NCBI GenBank assembly: GCA_031428275.1
Contig: JANPPC010000007.1
Coordinates: 1-64,000, forward strand
DNA length: 64,000 nt
Source of the DNA: Pseudobdellovibrio sp031428275
GTDB taxonomy: Bacteria > Bdellovibrionota > Bdellovibrionia > Bdellovibrionales > Bdellovibrionaceae
Direction of reading: 5' to 3'
This document shows, piece after piece, positions 33,376 to 42,474 of this stretch. Below the pieces are notes generated by a model. That model did not search any database and had not been told where the DNA came from. It worked only from the letters and a program-made list of their open reading frames with translations. The translations under genes and the position numbers were made by a program. Each line of letters begins with the position of its first letter. Within the stretch, counting starts at the first letter, position 1.

Positions 33376-34711
33376 TTTTAGTCTTCTGTCGCCTAAAGTG
33401 GCCATTATCGGCCGACCGAACGTTGGTAAATCAACCTTATTCAATATTCTGACCGATTCGCGCAAATCGGTGGTCAAAGATCGTGCGGGCGTGACCCGCG
33501 ACATTATTATCGAGCCTGCAGATATTTGGGGTAAGAAGATTGATTTAATTGATACCGGTGGTTTAACCGAATCGCAGGATTTGTTTTCTAAATTGATTAA
33601 AGAGCAAGTATCTGACTTTTTACATTCGGTTGATTTTATTATTGCGGTGATGGATGGCCGTATTGGTTTAGTCCCGGAAGACCGCGACATTATCAAAATT
33701 GCTAAGCAAACCGGTCGTCCGATGTTGCTGGTTATTAATAAAGTAGATCAGCATCACGAAGATGATCTAGCAAAAGCAGATTTTCATGAGTTCGGCTTAG
33801 ATGTGGTTGCAGCCTCTTTCGAGCAACGCCGCGGAGTCGCTGAAATTATGGAATGGATCGAAAAAAACGTTCCCGAGAATGAAGAGCGTCTAAAAGAAGG
33901 CCAAAAGATTGCCATGGTCGGAAAACCAAATGTTGGTAAAAGTTCTTTGTGTAATTGTTTGTTAGGTACCCACCGTATGCTCGTATCTGAAGTGGCTGGG
34001 ACCACGGTTGATTCGGTCGATACTCCATTTATTTTTAACGATAAAAAATATATCATCGTTGATACAGCGGGTTTACGTCGCCAAGCTAAACGTGAAGACG
34101 ATATCGAAATTATCTCAGCCTTCAAATCAAAAGAAGCGATTCGCCGCTCTAACATCGTACTATTGGTCATCGACGGTAACGAGGGTCCGACCGAGCAAGA
34201 TGCAAAAATCATGCAGCAGATTTTAGAAGATCATAAGGGTGTTATTTTAGTCGCAAATAAATCGGACACGGCCGGAAAAGAAATTCCGCAGTACAAAGAA
34301 AAATTTCGTGCCCAAGTTGAAAAAAACTTTCACTTCTTTATTGATGTTCCGGTTGTTTTTACATCGGCTAAAACTGGTTTAGGCATCAATGACTTATTTG
34401 CGGCAATCGAAGATGTTAGTAATAAGTTAGAAATGAAAATTTCGACTTCGGATTTAAATGATTTCTTTTTTGAAACAATCCGGAAAGCTCCGGCTCCGGT
34501 ATGGGGCGTAAAGAATGTTAAGTTCTATTATTTAACTCAGACTAATCAGGTGCCACCATCTTTTATCGCTTTTGCCAATCATCCAGACGGAGTTACTCCT
34601 TCCTATCGTCGCTTTTTGATCAAGCATTTGAAAGAGCAGTTCAATTTACACGGGACACCGATTCGTATTTTCTGTATGAAATCACGACGAGGTGGCGAGA
34701 ACGATGTCTAA
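33356..34711 (+). CDS. der: tandem GTPase Der (EngA)
   Basis: Essential 50S assembly GTPase with two G domains. First G1 GRPNVGKSTL near residue 18, second GKPNVGKSSL near residue 188, with DTGGL and DTAGL as the two G3 motifs and NKVD/NKSD as G4. A C-terminal KH-like domain ends in GTPIRIFCMKSRRG. 451 residues is normal. It starts inside era and ends eight bases into the start of the transporter gene. Confidence 0.97.
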   Translation: MSSNVNDFSLLSPKVAIIGRPNVGKSTLFNILTDSRKSVVKDRAGVTRDIIIEPADIWGKKIDLIDTGGLTESQDLFSKLIKEQVSDFLHSVDFIIAVMDGRIGLVPEDRDIIKIAKQTGRPMLLVINKVDQHHEDDLAKADFHEFGLDVVAASFEQRRGVAEIMEWIEKNVPENEERLKEGQKIAMVGKPNVGKSSLCNCLLGTHRMLVSEVAGTTVDSVDTPFIFNDKKYIIVDTAGLRRQAKREDDIEIISAFKSKEAIRRSNIVLLVIDGNEGPTEQDAKIMQQILEDHKGVILVANKSDTAGKEIPQYKEKFRAQVEKNFHFFIDVPVVFTSAKTGLGINDLFAAIEDVSNKLEMKISTSDLNDFFFETIRKAPAPVWGVKNVKFYYLTQTNQVPPSFIAFANHPDGVTPSYRRFLIKHLKEQFNLHGTPIRIFCMKSRRGGENDV

Positions 34712-36077
34712 ACGATCTTCTTTTAGAAATCGTTTTTCGTTCTATTTGCTGGCTATAGGCAGTGCCTGTGGCCTCGGAAATTTGTGGCGTTTTCCTTACA
34801 TTGTAGGCGAAAACGGTGGCGGGGCTTTTTTATTATTGTATGTATTTTTAGCTTTAACCGTCGGTATGACTTTATTAATTGCCGAGCTGATGATTGGTCA
34901 CCATACCGGTGTCAGTGTTTTATCGGCGGCCCGAAAGGTGGCGGCGCAGTCGAAACTTAAACCCATTGTGGCTTTCGGCTGGCTTAGTGTCTTCATAGCC
35001 GTGGTCACGTTAGCTTATTATTCGGTTATCTGCGGCTGGGTTCTGCATTACTTAACTCAGTTTCTAATCAGTTTAACGCAGACTGATTCAAGTCAGTACT
35101 TAAGTGAGATGTCGGTCACCATGCTTCAGCAAAATGGTTGGCTTCAGTTTTTATTGGCCAGCGTGCATTTACTGATTTCAGTCATTATCGTGATTAACGG
35201 TTTGGGTGACGGCGTTGAAAAATGGATCACGTCGTTACTGCCGGTTTTTGGATTGCTAGTGGTGGTTTTATTAATTGGCTCTTTGTCGCTAGACTCAACC
35301 CCTGAAGTTTTACGTTTTTTATTTTACCCTGACTTTTCAAAGCTCAACTGGAATTCACTTGGGCATGCGGTTGGGCACGTGTTTTTTACTTTATCTTTAG
35401 GCTTTGGCACGATGGTGACCTTCGGTAGCTATTTCAAAAGAGATGAAGAGCATTTACCAACGATGGGTTTACGGGTCACTTTGATCGATACTTTGATTTC
35501 TATCGTTGCGGTTTTACTTATTTTTCCGATCGCATTCTCTACGACTAAGCAACCTTTGACAGACCCAAGCTTACTTTTTGAAGTACTGCCGCGATTTCTT
35601 TCTAGTTACAAAGGTGGCGTGATCTTTGGTTCAACGTTTTTTCTGTGTCTGTGGTTAGCGGCGCTCAATGCAAGCCTGGGTTTACTAGAAACAATTACAG
35701 CGAATTTGGTCGAAAAGCGCCCAGAGCTAAAGCGCTCAGTCGCGGCGGCGATATCTGGTTTAGCTATTTTACTGATTACGGTATTTCCGGCTTTTTCGGG
35801 AACGATATTTAAAAATTTTAAATTGTATGGTCATGGGTTAATCGAGATTTTTGATTCATTCTTGATTAATGGACTGTTGCCGGTGGCGGGTCTAGGCATG
35901 GTGATTATTGCTTTGCTTGGTTTAACCGAGAATGATCGAAAAGGTCTATTTACCAGCAAGAATAGCATGACCAGTCAGGTGATGTATTCGCATTGGAAGA
36001 TTGTTTTAAAGTGGATTTTACCGGGCGTGATCATTTTGGGGCTCGTGATGCAAGTGATTGGAATTTTCTTTCGTTAA
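34704..36077 (+). CDS. SNF-family sodium-dependent transporter
   Basis: Sodium:neurotransmitter symporter family, probably importing an amino acid. The N-terminal signature FSFYLLAIGSACGLGNLWRFPY continuing to VGENGGGAF gives the sodium and substrate site in helix 1; about 11 membrane helices follow. 457 residues is normal for bacterial members. A start at GTG 34692 is possible, but ATG 34704 fits the family's N-terminus and overlaps the der stop by eight bases. Being in the rnc-era-der transcript is unusual for a transporter. Convergent with the next gene, 8 bp apart. Confidence 0.9.
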   Translation: MSKRSSFRNRFSFYLLAIGSACGLGNLWRFPYIVGENGGGAFLLLYVFLALTVGMTLLIAELMIGHHTGVSVLSAARKVAAQSKLKPIVAFGWLSVFIAVVTLAYYSVICGWVLHYLTQFLISLTQTDSSQYLSEMSVTMLQQNGWLQFLLASVHLLISVIIVINGLGDGVEKWITSLLPVFGLLVVVLLIGSLSLDSTPEVLRFLFYPDFSKLNWNSLGHAVGHVFFTLSLGFGTMVTFGSYFKRDEEHLPTMGLRVTLIDTLISIVAVLLIFPIAFSTTKQPLTDPSLLFEVLPRFLSSYKGGVIFGSTFFLCLWLAALNASLGLLETITANLVEKRPELKRSVAAAISGLAILLITVFPAFSGTIFKNFKLYGHGLIEIFDSFLINGLLPVAGLGMVIIALLGLTENDRKGLFTSKNSMTSQVMYSHWKIVLKWILPGVIILGLVMQVIGIFFR

Positions 36078-36085
36078 TGATCAGA

Positions 36086-36868
36086 CTAAAAATTCATTCC
36101 TAAAATGGCGGTTAAGTCGAAGATATCACCGTTAAGCCGTGGGCTGATGAGGGGCCTTGAAGTTATTCCGCCGTTAATCTCTTCTATGTCTTCTTTGTTT
36201 TCGTCTTGAAAGGTCACGTAGTGATAAGTTGCTTGAAGGCCGATATAACCTCGGTGACGTAGCACCGGTATTTCTAAGCCGCCGCCAAATTTAAAACCAA
36301 AGACTTGATCGGGCGTGACTTCAAGCTGGTTAGTGATTGAATAAGTACGAATATATTGCCCGAAGCCGCCGTGAATGTAGGGATTTAGATCAGCTAAGCC
36401 GCGAGTAACATTTTCGGTATTAAAATAATATTTCAAAGACAGGTCGATATTTTGAATATTAACGGTGCCGGAGTAATTTTTTGAAATGAGAGTCTTCTGT
36501 TGATCGGTGTAGCTACTAAATTGCACGCTGTTGTCGCTGATACTGTAGCCAAGCGAACCCGCAATTTGTAAATCAAAGAAATAAGAAAACTGAACGCCGT
36601 AATTCAGCGCGGGTGAATAAGACTGCGAAAAACCTTCGGTGTAACCTCGGTAGCCCAATAAAAAACCAAGCGTTAAGTAGCGACCGTTTCTTAAAAAATT
36701 GATGTCAGCTTCTTCATCGGCATCTTGTTCGAATTCGTTGTAATCTGAGAATGGGTCGAAGGCTTCGTCGATATCTTCTTGGGCGCGTGCCTGCTGATGA
36801 AATAAGCTCGCGACTAAAACAAATAACAAAAGAATTTTTTTAATTGAAATCATCTGCACAAATTTCAT
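36086..36868 (-). CDS. predicted outer-membrane beta-barrel protein
   Basis: 260 residues. A type I signal peptide ends ARA|QED near residue 30, followed by a short acidic segment. The rest alternates polar and aromatic residues in amphipathic strands (YLTLGFLLGYRGY, YGVQFSYFFDLQIAGSLGYS, FKFGGGLEIPVLRHRGYIGL) and ends in LTAILGMNF, with the terminal Phe typical of outer-membrane barrels. About 10 strands look plausible. It is a single gene, convergent with the transporter and divergent from the purine operon. Function unknown. Confidence 0.72.
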   Translation of the reverse strand: MKFVQMISIKKILLLFVLVASLFHQQARAQEDIDEAFDPFSDYNEFEQDADEEADINFLRNGRYLTLGFLLGYRGYTEGFSQSYSPALNYGVQFSYFFDLQIAGSLGYSISDNSVQFSSYTDQQKTLISKNYSGTVNIQNIDLSLKYYFNTENVTRGLADLNPYIHGGFGQYIRTYSITNQLEVTPDQVFGFKFGGGLEIPVLRHRGYIGLQATYHYVTFQDENKEDIEEINGGITSRPLISPRLNGDIFDLTAILGMNF

Positions 36869-37002
36869 TGTGAATTGAAGTCGGCGGCAGTTGTATAAAA
36901 ATCCGAAAAAAAACTCTGCTTTAGTCGTGAAGCGTTAATAAAAAAACTCCTGTTCGAGTCAACTAAGAGCTGTTAATTTTGTAATAACTTTGGGGGAACG
37001 CT

Positions 37003-38052
37003 TTGATCGACTACAAAAATAGTGGTGTCGACATTCAAGCCGGTGATAATCTTGTTTCATGGCTACAAGATTCTAGTGAAAACCCAATAAAAAATTCCCT
37101 CCAAAACGAATCAACAAAACTTAAAGTAAAATCTGATGTTCCCGATATAAACTCAAGAGTCATTTCTGGTATTGGTGGCTTTGCTGCTTTATTCGACGGT
37201 CGATTTCAATCGATGGAAAAACCCTTATTAGTTTCTTGCACCGACGGTGTTGGCACTAAAGTGAAGTTAGCCAGTTACTTCAACGATTTTTCACGAGTCG
37301 GTCAAGACTTGGTCGGCATGTGTGCTAATGATTTGATCTGTACGGGTGGAACTCCATTATTCTTTTTAGATTATTATGCAGTTGGTAAGTTAGATTTAAA
37401 TACGGCGCAAAGTTTTTTGACCGGCGTTCGGCAAGCCTGCGCGGCTTCTCATATGGTTCTGATTGGCGGAGAAACCGCTGAAATGCCTGGTGTGTATCAA
37501 GTGGGTGATTTTGATTGTGCTGGTTTCTCTGTTGGCGTGGTTGATGAGCCTAAAATGTGGGGTGCCCACCGCGTAATTGAAGGTGATATTGTGATCGGAC
37601 TAGAGAGTTCGGGTTATCACAGTAATGGTTACTCTTTAATTAGAAAAGTCTTTGAAAGTGATTTTGATCAGTACCGCGACTGGTTGCTTGAGCCCACTCG
37701 CCTTTACGTTAATGCTGCAATCCAATTGAAACATGAATTTGAAATTCATGCGGCTGCGCACATGACGGGCGGCGGGATTGAGAATTTACCACGTGTTTTA
37801 CCAGAACATTTAAAAGCCAGTATTCATAAATGGGAATTTCCTGAATGTTTTAAAGAAGTTCAAAAACGCTCGGGTTTATCTGATTTAGAAATGCGCGAGA
37901 CCTTTAACTGTGGAATTGGTTTAACGATCATTGTTCCGCCGGGTCGGCAAGATGAGATCGTTTCCAAATTAAGTGAGTGGGGCTACCCCGCGCAGGTGTT
38001 AGGTCGTATTTTAAAACGTGAAGCGCAGGAGCCCCATGTTGTCTGGGATTAG
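37003..38052 (+). CDS. purM: phosphoribosylformylglycinamidine cyclo-ligase
   Basis: Fifth step of purine synthesis, ATP-dependent closure to AIR. VDIQAGDNL at the start, SGIGGFAALFD, CTDGVGTKVKLA, GGETAEMPG, and HMTGGGIENLPRVL are family signatures. 349 residues is normal. TTG start, with GGGGG (36992-36996) six bases before it. First gene of the nine-gene purine run, with a 134-bp upstream gap that must hold the promoter. No clear operator was seen. Confidence 0.96.
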   Translation: MIDYKNSGVDIQAGDNLVSWLQDSSENPIKNSLQNESTKLKVKSDVPDINSRVISGIGGFAALFDGRFQSMEKPLLVSCTDGVGTKVKLASYFNDFSRVGQDLVGMCANDLICTGGTPLFFLDYYAVGKLDLNTAQSFLTGVRQACAASHMVLIGGETAEMPGVYQVGDFDCAGFSVGVVDEPKMWGAHRVIEGDIVIGLESSGYHSNGYSLIRKVFESDFDQYRDWLLEPTRLYVNAAIQLKHEFEIHAAAHMTGGGIENLPRVLPEHLKASIHKWEFPECFKEVQKRSGLSDLEMRETFNCGIGLTIIVPPGRQDEIVSKLSEWGYPAQVLGRILKREAQEPHVVWD

Positions 38053-38587
38053 AAAACCCAGGCGCGCGGCGGTTTTCATCTCGGGCGGCGGTTCAACGCT
38101 TCAAGCCCTTTTAGATATGCATCATCAATTCGATATTAAGCTGGTTATCTCAAATCGTCGAAATGCGGCGGGTGTTCTGAAGGCTAAACGCTTTGGTAAG
38201 ACTGTTTTTTATCAAACTTTAAAAACTAGCTTTAGCGAGATTCAAAATTTACTTGAATCTTTTCATGTCGACCAAATTATTTTAGCAGGTTACATGAAGC
38301 TTTTGCCGCCTGACTTTGTGAATGAATGGTCCGGAAGAATAATGAATGTTCATCCTAGTCTTCTACCCTTTTATCCGGGCTTAGATTCAGCCCAACGAAG
38401 CTACGCGGCCCAAGAAAATATGGGAGTTAGCATACATCACGTCGACCCTGAAATAGACGCAGGACAAGTTTTTTTGCAGCAGGTTTCTTCTGTTCCAAGC
38501 TTGAATTTACAGCTGGGTGAATCTTTACAATTTTTAAGAAGAACTGAACAGCACCTTTTGCGTGAACTTTTAATAAGGTGGACATAA
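38036..38587 (+). CDS. purN: phosphoribosylglycinamide formyltransferase
   Basis: Uses 10-formyl-THF to formylate GAR in the third purine step. FISGGGSTLQALLD, the catalytic Asn-x-His in MNVHPSLLPFYPG and the Asp of DPEIDAGQVFLQQ are present. About 183 residues from ATG 38036, preferred over GTG 38018 because AGGAG lies five bases before it. It begins 17 bp inside purM. It ends at TAATG with the next gene. Confidence 0.95.
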   Translation: MLSGIRKPRRAAVFISGGGSTLQALLDMHHQFDIKLVISNRRNAAGVLKAKRFGKTVFYQTLKTSFSEIQNLLESFHVDQIILAGYMKLLPPDFVNEWSGRIMNVHPSLLPFYPGLDSAQRSYAAQENMGVSIHHVDPEIDAGQVFLQQVSSVPSLNLQLGESLQFLRRTEQHLLRELLIRWT

Positions 38588-39537
38588 TGAGACTAGCCTA
38601 CATCGGATACGATTTAAATTCTTTAAAAGCTCAGGCGGCTTTAGGTCGCCATTTTTCAGATGTGACATTCTTTTTGGTTGAGCAAAATAGACCCGTAATT
38701 CCGGTGGCCTTCGAAAATATTGCTCTTTTAGTAGATGGTGTAACGGTTCCTAGTGAAAACGAATTCAGAACGATGAAACATAAATCAGTGTTTAAAAAAA
38801 TCAAAGCTCAGTATGAGCAGTTTGAAACAGAACTTTTTGGTGGCGTTAAAGCCTTTATGCAACCGCTCACTTCACCTAAATCGAATTTTAAGATTGAATC
38901 ATTTTCTGATGTTGGAGATCTTTTTTTTGATGCTAAAAAGTCAAAGGTTCATCTCGAGCGAAAAAGTCAAGGTACCGATGAATTTGATTTTTTGATGATT
39001 GAAAATCATCAAATGATCTCCGATACGTTGATGCACTTTAAGAATAGCCCCCTGTCCGGTAAGACCACTCATTCACACGCTTGGTTTTCAGTACAGTTTA
39101 GTTACGAACTAAAAAGCCCTAGAAATGGTACGATTGATTCTCTTCAGTTGATGCTCATCAATAATAGCAAAAATGAATCCTTAATCGATAATTGGTATTT
39201 CTGTCACTTAGATCAAGGGTCGATAACAATTCAGCAATGGGTGCCATTTAGTCAGTATGCTCATTTAGATTATCAGAAATTTATGATTGCTCGTACGAAA
39301 GAAGTGGTTGAAAAAAAATTAGATTTTATTCATCTGCTTGAATTAAAAGATCAATATGTTGATTCGACGTCGGGGTTTAGCCAGTCAGAGGCCGGCTTAA
39401 AGAATGCTCGTCTAAGCGCGATGGCCCCTTCGTTTGCCTTTTGGTCGGCAGAAAAAATCGAGTCCTACGTTCGAGAAGCTCTCGATATGAAGATTAAAAA
39501 AATAATTAAATTAGAAATGTCACGGGGTGCGGTTTGA
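38587..39537 (+). CDS. unknown protein inside the purine operon
   Basis: About 316 residues, no family recognised. It starts MRLAYIGYDLNSLKAQAALG, which reads like a beta-alpha nucleotide-binding unit, then IALLVDGVTVPSENEF. The rest has no membrane segment; WYFCHLDQGSITIQQWVPFS and SAMAPSFAFWSAEKIESYV are memorable blocks. It is tied to purN by TAATG and to purB by TTGA, so it is produced together with purine enzymes. GTG 38578 is an alternative start. A purine-linked enzyme, or an enzyme that consumes purine-pathway products, is possible; nothing in the sequence proves it. Confidence 0.7.
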   Translation: MRLAYIGYDLNSLKAQAALGRHFSDVTFFLVEQNRPVIPVAFENIALLVDGVTVPSENEFRTMKHKSVFKKIKAQYEQFETELFGGVKAFMQPLTSPKSNFKIESFSDVGDLFFDAKKSKVHLERKSQGTDEFDFLMIENHQMISDTLMHFKNSPLSGKTTHSHAWFSVQFSYELKSPRNGTIDSLQLMLINNSKNESLIDNWYFCHLDQGSITIQQWVPFSQYAHLDYQKFMIARTKEVVEKKLDFIHLLELKDQYVDSTSGFSQSEAGLKNARLSAMAPSFAFWSAEKIESYVREALDMKIKKIIKLEMSRGAV

Positions 39538-40826
39538 TTTCTAGATACTCGACTGAAAAAATGAATGCGCTTTTCGCGCCTGAAAATCGTTTTGAATTTA
39601 TGATGCAAGTTGAAATTGAATGCGCTCTGGTTCAAGCTGAAATGGGAATTATCCCTAAGAAAGCCGCAAGCGATATTAGGTCTAAAGCTCAGTTTCAAGT
39701 GGCGCGCATTTTAGAAATTGAAAAAACCACGAAGCATGACGTGATCGCTTTCGTATCTAATATGGCTGAAAATGTGGGCCCAAGCGGACGTTATATTCAC
39801 TATGGATTAACAAGCTCAGACGTTTTAGATACGGCACTTAGTTTACAGATCAGCGAAGGTTTAGATGTTATTCTTTCCGAGGTCTTGCAGTTTCGAAAAG
39901 CCTTAGTTAGAAAAATTTCCGAACATAAAAACACCATTTGCGCTGGACGCACGCACGGTATTTACGCTGAAATTACGACGTTCGGGTTTAAACTTTCGGG
40001 GCATTTAGAAGAGCTTGATCGTAATGTGCAGCGTCTTGAAAGAGCCAAAACCGCCATTCGTATGTGTAAATTAAGCGGAGCTGTCGGTACATCTTCGGCC
40101 TTACCTCTTGAGTTTGAACAGAAAGTGGCGAAACGTTTAAACTTAAAAGTCGAACACTTTGCTACGCAGGTCATACCCCGCGATCGTCATGCCGAAGTCG
40201 TACTTAGTTTAGCGATGCTGACGACGGGTTACGAGCGCCTGGCGATCGAGCTTCGCCACTTACAAAGAAGCGAAGTATCTGAAGTGATCGAAGGTTTTAC
40301 GGCTGGACAAAAAGGTTCTTCGGCGATGCCGCATAAAAAAAACCCAATCAGCGCCGAAAATTTAACGGGCTTAGCCCGTATGATGCGCAGTTATGCGCAA
40401 GCCGCCTTAGAAAATATCCCATTGTGGCACGAGCGTGACATAAGCCATTCTTCGGTCGAGCGAATTATGATGCCCGATGCATTTCAACTGGCGCACTACA
40501 TGACCGTTCGATTGAACGATTTAATTTCAGGCTTGTATGTCGATCAAGAAAAAATGCTAGAGAATACTCAATTATTGGGTGGAGTCTTGTATTCGTCTCA
40601 TCTATTACTTCATTTGGTTGAGAAAAATAATAAGACTCGCGAAGAAGCTTACACAATTATACAGAAGTTATCGCACGCTTTAAAAAAAGGCGAACATCTT
40701 AAAGATGCGCTACTTAAAGATAAGCAGACAAAAAAATACTTTAAACCGGCCGAACTTGATGAGATTTTCTCGGGCCGAAAACATCTTAAATCAATACAAA
40801 GTCGTCTAAAAAAATACTCGGTGTAA
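39534..40826 (+). CDS. purB: adenylosuccinate lyase
   Basis: Removes fumarate from SAICAR and adenylosuccinate. It has HDVIAFVSNMAE, THGIYAEITTFG and the signature loop GSSAMPHKKNPISAENLTG, where the Ser is the catalytic acid/base. 430 residues is normal for the short bacterial form. TTG start inside the preceding gene's TGA (TTGA). It sits before purC, whose product SAICAR is its substrate. Confidence 0.96.
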   Translation: MISRYSTEKMNALFAPENRFEFMMQVEIECALVQAEMGIIPKKAASDIRSKAQFQVARILEIEKTTKHDVIAFVSNMAENVGPSGRYIHYGLTSSDVLDTALSLQISEGLDVILSEVLQFRKALVRKISEHKNTICAGRTHGIYAEITTFGFKLSGHLEELDRNVQRLERAKTAIRMCKLSGAVGTSSALPLEFEQKVAKRLNLKVEHFATQVIPRDRHAEVVLSLAMLTTGYERLAIELRHLQRSEVSEVIEGFTAGQKGSSAMPHKKNPISAENLTGLARMMRSYAQAALENIPLWHERDISHSSVERIMMPDAFQLAHYMTVRLNDLISGLYVDQEKMLENTQLLGGVLYSSHLLLHLVEKNNKTREEAYTIIQKLSHALKKGEHLKDALLKDKQTKKYFKPAELDEIFSGRKHLKSIQSRLKKYSV

Positions 40827-40828
40827 GG

Positions 40829-41554
40829 ATGAATATGCAGAAAAAAGATTTGATCTATGAAGGTAAAGCAAAAAAAATATTCGCAACGGATCAAGATTCT
40901 TTATTACTTATGGAGTATAAAGATAGCTTAACTGCTTTCAATGCGCTTAAGAAGGGTAACTTTGCTGGTAAAGGCGAATTGAATTGCAAGATCTCAACTC
41001 TTATTTTTGCTGAACTTAATAAAAAACAAGTAAAGCATCATTGGTTACAAACCATCGACGGCAATCAAATGTTGGTGCAAAAGACGAAGATCATACCGCT
41101 TGAAGTGGTTGTGCGAAATATTATGGCTGGTTCGCTAGCTAAGAAATTAGGTCGTACCGAAGGTGAAGTTTTAAAAAAGCCAATCGTTGAATTCTACTAC
41201 AAAGACGACGCTTTAAATGACCCCTTTGTCAGCGATGAACAGATTGTCGCACTTGGGTGGGCGGATCAGGCAACTCTTGAGCATTTAAAGCTAGAAGCTC
41301 TAAAAATAAATGAAGTTCTTTTAACGACGTTCATAAAAATTGGTTTGAAACTGGTCGATTTTAAAACCGAATTCGGTCGCAACGACAAAAACGAAATCAT
41401 TCTATCTGATGAAATAAGCCCCGATTGCATGCGATTATGGGATGTAAAAACAAATAAACGAATGGATAAAGATCGCTTCAGGCAGGATCTAGGTGAAGTA
41501 GAAGAATCGTATCAAGAAGTGCTTCGTCGTTTAGAAGAAGGAGTTGAGTTATGA
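40829..41554 (+). CDS. purC: SAICAR synthetase
   Basis: Joins CAIR and aspartate with ATP. It starts KKDLIYEGKAKKIFATDQDS, with FNALKKGNFAGKGELNCK, VVRNIMAGSLAKKLG and the signature LVDFKTEFG followed by LSDEISPDCMRLWD. 241 residues is normal. A start two codons later (ATG 40835) is equally good. It ends in an ATGA overlap with purS. Confidence 0.97.
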   Translation: MNMQKKDLIYEGKAKKIFATDQDSLLLMEYKDSLTAFNALKKGNFAGKGELNCKISTLIFAELNKKQVKHHWLQTIDGNQMLVQKTKIIPLEVVVRNIMAGSLAKKLGRTEGEVLKKPIVEFYYKDDALNDPFVSDEQIVALGWADQATLEHLKLEALKINEVLLTTFIKIGLKLVDFKTEFGRNDKNEIILSDEISPDCMRLWDVKTNKRMDKDRFRQDLGEVEESYQEVLRRLEEGVEL

Positions 41555-41814
41555 TGAATGAAGTAAGTAGTGGAATTAAAATTGGAATTAAAATCATGCC
41601 TCGGGATGTGATCTTAGATACGCAGGGTCGCGCGGTTGAAAATTCGATGAAGTTAAATGGCTTTGCTCTGCAAGCTTGCCGGGTCGGTAAGTTTCTAGAG
41701 ATGACTTTAGCCGGCAATGATCAGGCGCAGGCCCGCATAAGCGTTGAAAAGATGCTAAAACAAGGTGGCCTCTATAATCCACTGATTGAAAAGTTCGAAA
41801 TTCAAATTCTATAG
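41551..41814 (+). CDS. purS: FGAM synthetase subunit PurS
   Basis: Small subunit that holds PurL and PurQ together and channels ammonia. 87 residues: IKIMPRDVILDTQGRAVENS and RVGKFLEMTLAG match PurS. Presence of PurS with a short PurL identifies the three-subunit enzyme, not the fused PurL of enterobacteria. It begins in the purC stop and purQ begins 12 bp after it. Confidence 0.94.
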   Translation: MMNEVSSGIKIGIKIMPRDVILDTQGRAVENSMKLNGFALQACRVGKFLEMTLAGNDQAQARISVEKMLKQGGLYNPLIEKFEIQIL

Positions 41815-41826
41815 AGCGGAGATTTT

Positions 41827-42474
41827 ATGGGGTTAAAGGTTGGCATTGCCAGGTTCTTAGGTACGAACTGCGACGAAGATGTTCGCAAGTGGGTCTTATC
41901 GAAATCAGCAACGGCTGATTATTTGTGGTACGAAGATCAGTTTGATCCGAACGCCTACGATATGGTGATTATCCCCGGTGGTTTTAGCTACGGTGATTAC
42001 CTGCGCTGCGGAGCTTTGGCCGCGCTAACACCTGTTATGAAATCAGTGCGCGAATTCGCAAAAAAAGAAAAACCTATTTTAGGAATTTGTAACGGCTTTC
42101 AAATTTTATGCGAAAGTGGCCTTTTACCCGGCGCTTTACTACGTAATAAAGATCAGCGGTTCAAAGATCAGTGGGTTACGCTTAAAGTTGAGCAAAATAA
42201 GAATCACTTCTCAAAAAAAATGACGACGGGGCAAATTTTAAAGTTACCCATTGCTCACGGTGAAGGTAATTACTACGCCGAAGGCGATACGCTGAAAATG
42301 ATGGCCGACCAAAATCAAATTTGGCTTACTTACCGCCAAGAAAATCCAAATGGGGCTTTAATGAATATCGCGGGTATTACAAACGAGAAACATAATATTT
42401 GTGGTTTGATGCCGCATCCCGAGAGGGCGCAAACAACTTGGATGGGTTCAAGTGATGGAGCTTTCTTTTTATGA
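41827..42474 (+). CDS. purQ: FGAM synthetase glutaminase subunit PurQ
   Basis: Releases ammonia from glutamine for PurL. Triad class I amidotransferase: Cys nucleophile in GICNGFQIL, and the His-x-Glu in GLMPHPERA. GGFSYGDYLRCGALA is the PurQ oxyanion region. 215 residues is slightly short. GCGGAGA precedes the ATG, and the stop overlaps purL (ATGA). Confidence 0.96.
   Translation: MGLKVGIARFLGTNCDEDVRKWVLSKSATADYLWYEDQFDPNAYDMVIIPGGFSYGDYLRCGALAALTPVMKSVREFAKKEKPILGICNGFQILCESGLLPGALLRNKDQRFKDQWVTLKVEQNKNHFSKKMTTGQILKLPIAHGEGNYYAEGDTLKMMADQNQIWLTYRQENPNGALMNIAGITNEKHNICGLMPHPERAQTTWMGSSDGAFFL

Noticed and set aside
33268..33696. 142-codon minus-strand ORF over era/der
   Set aside because: It lies antisense to two essential GTPase genes with strong motifs; composition explains it.
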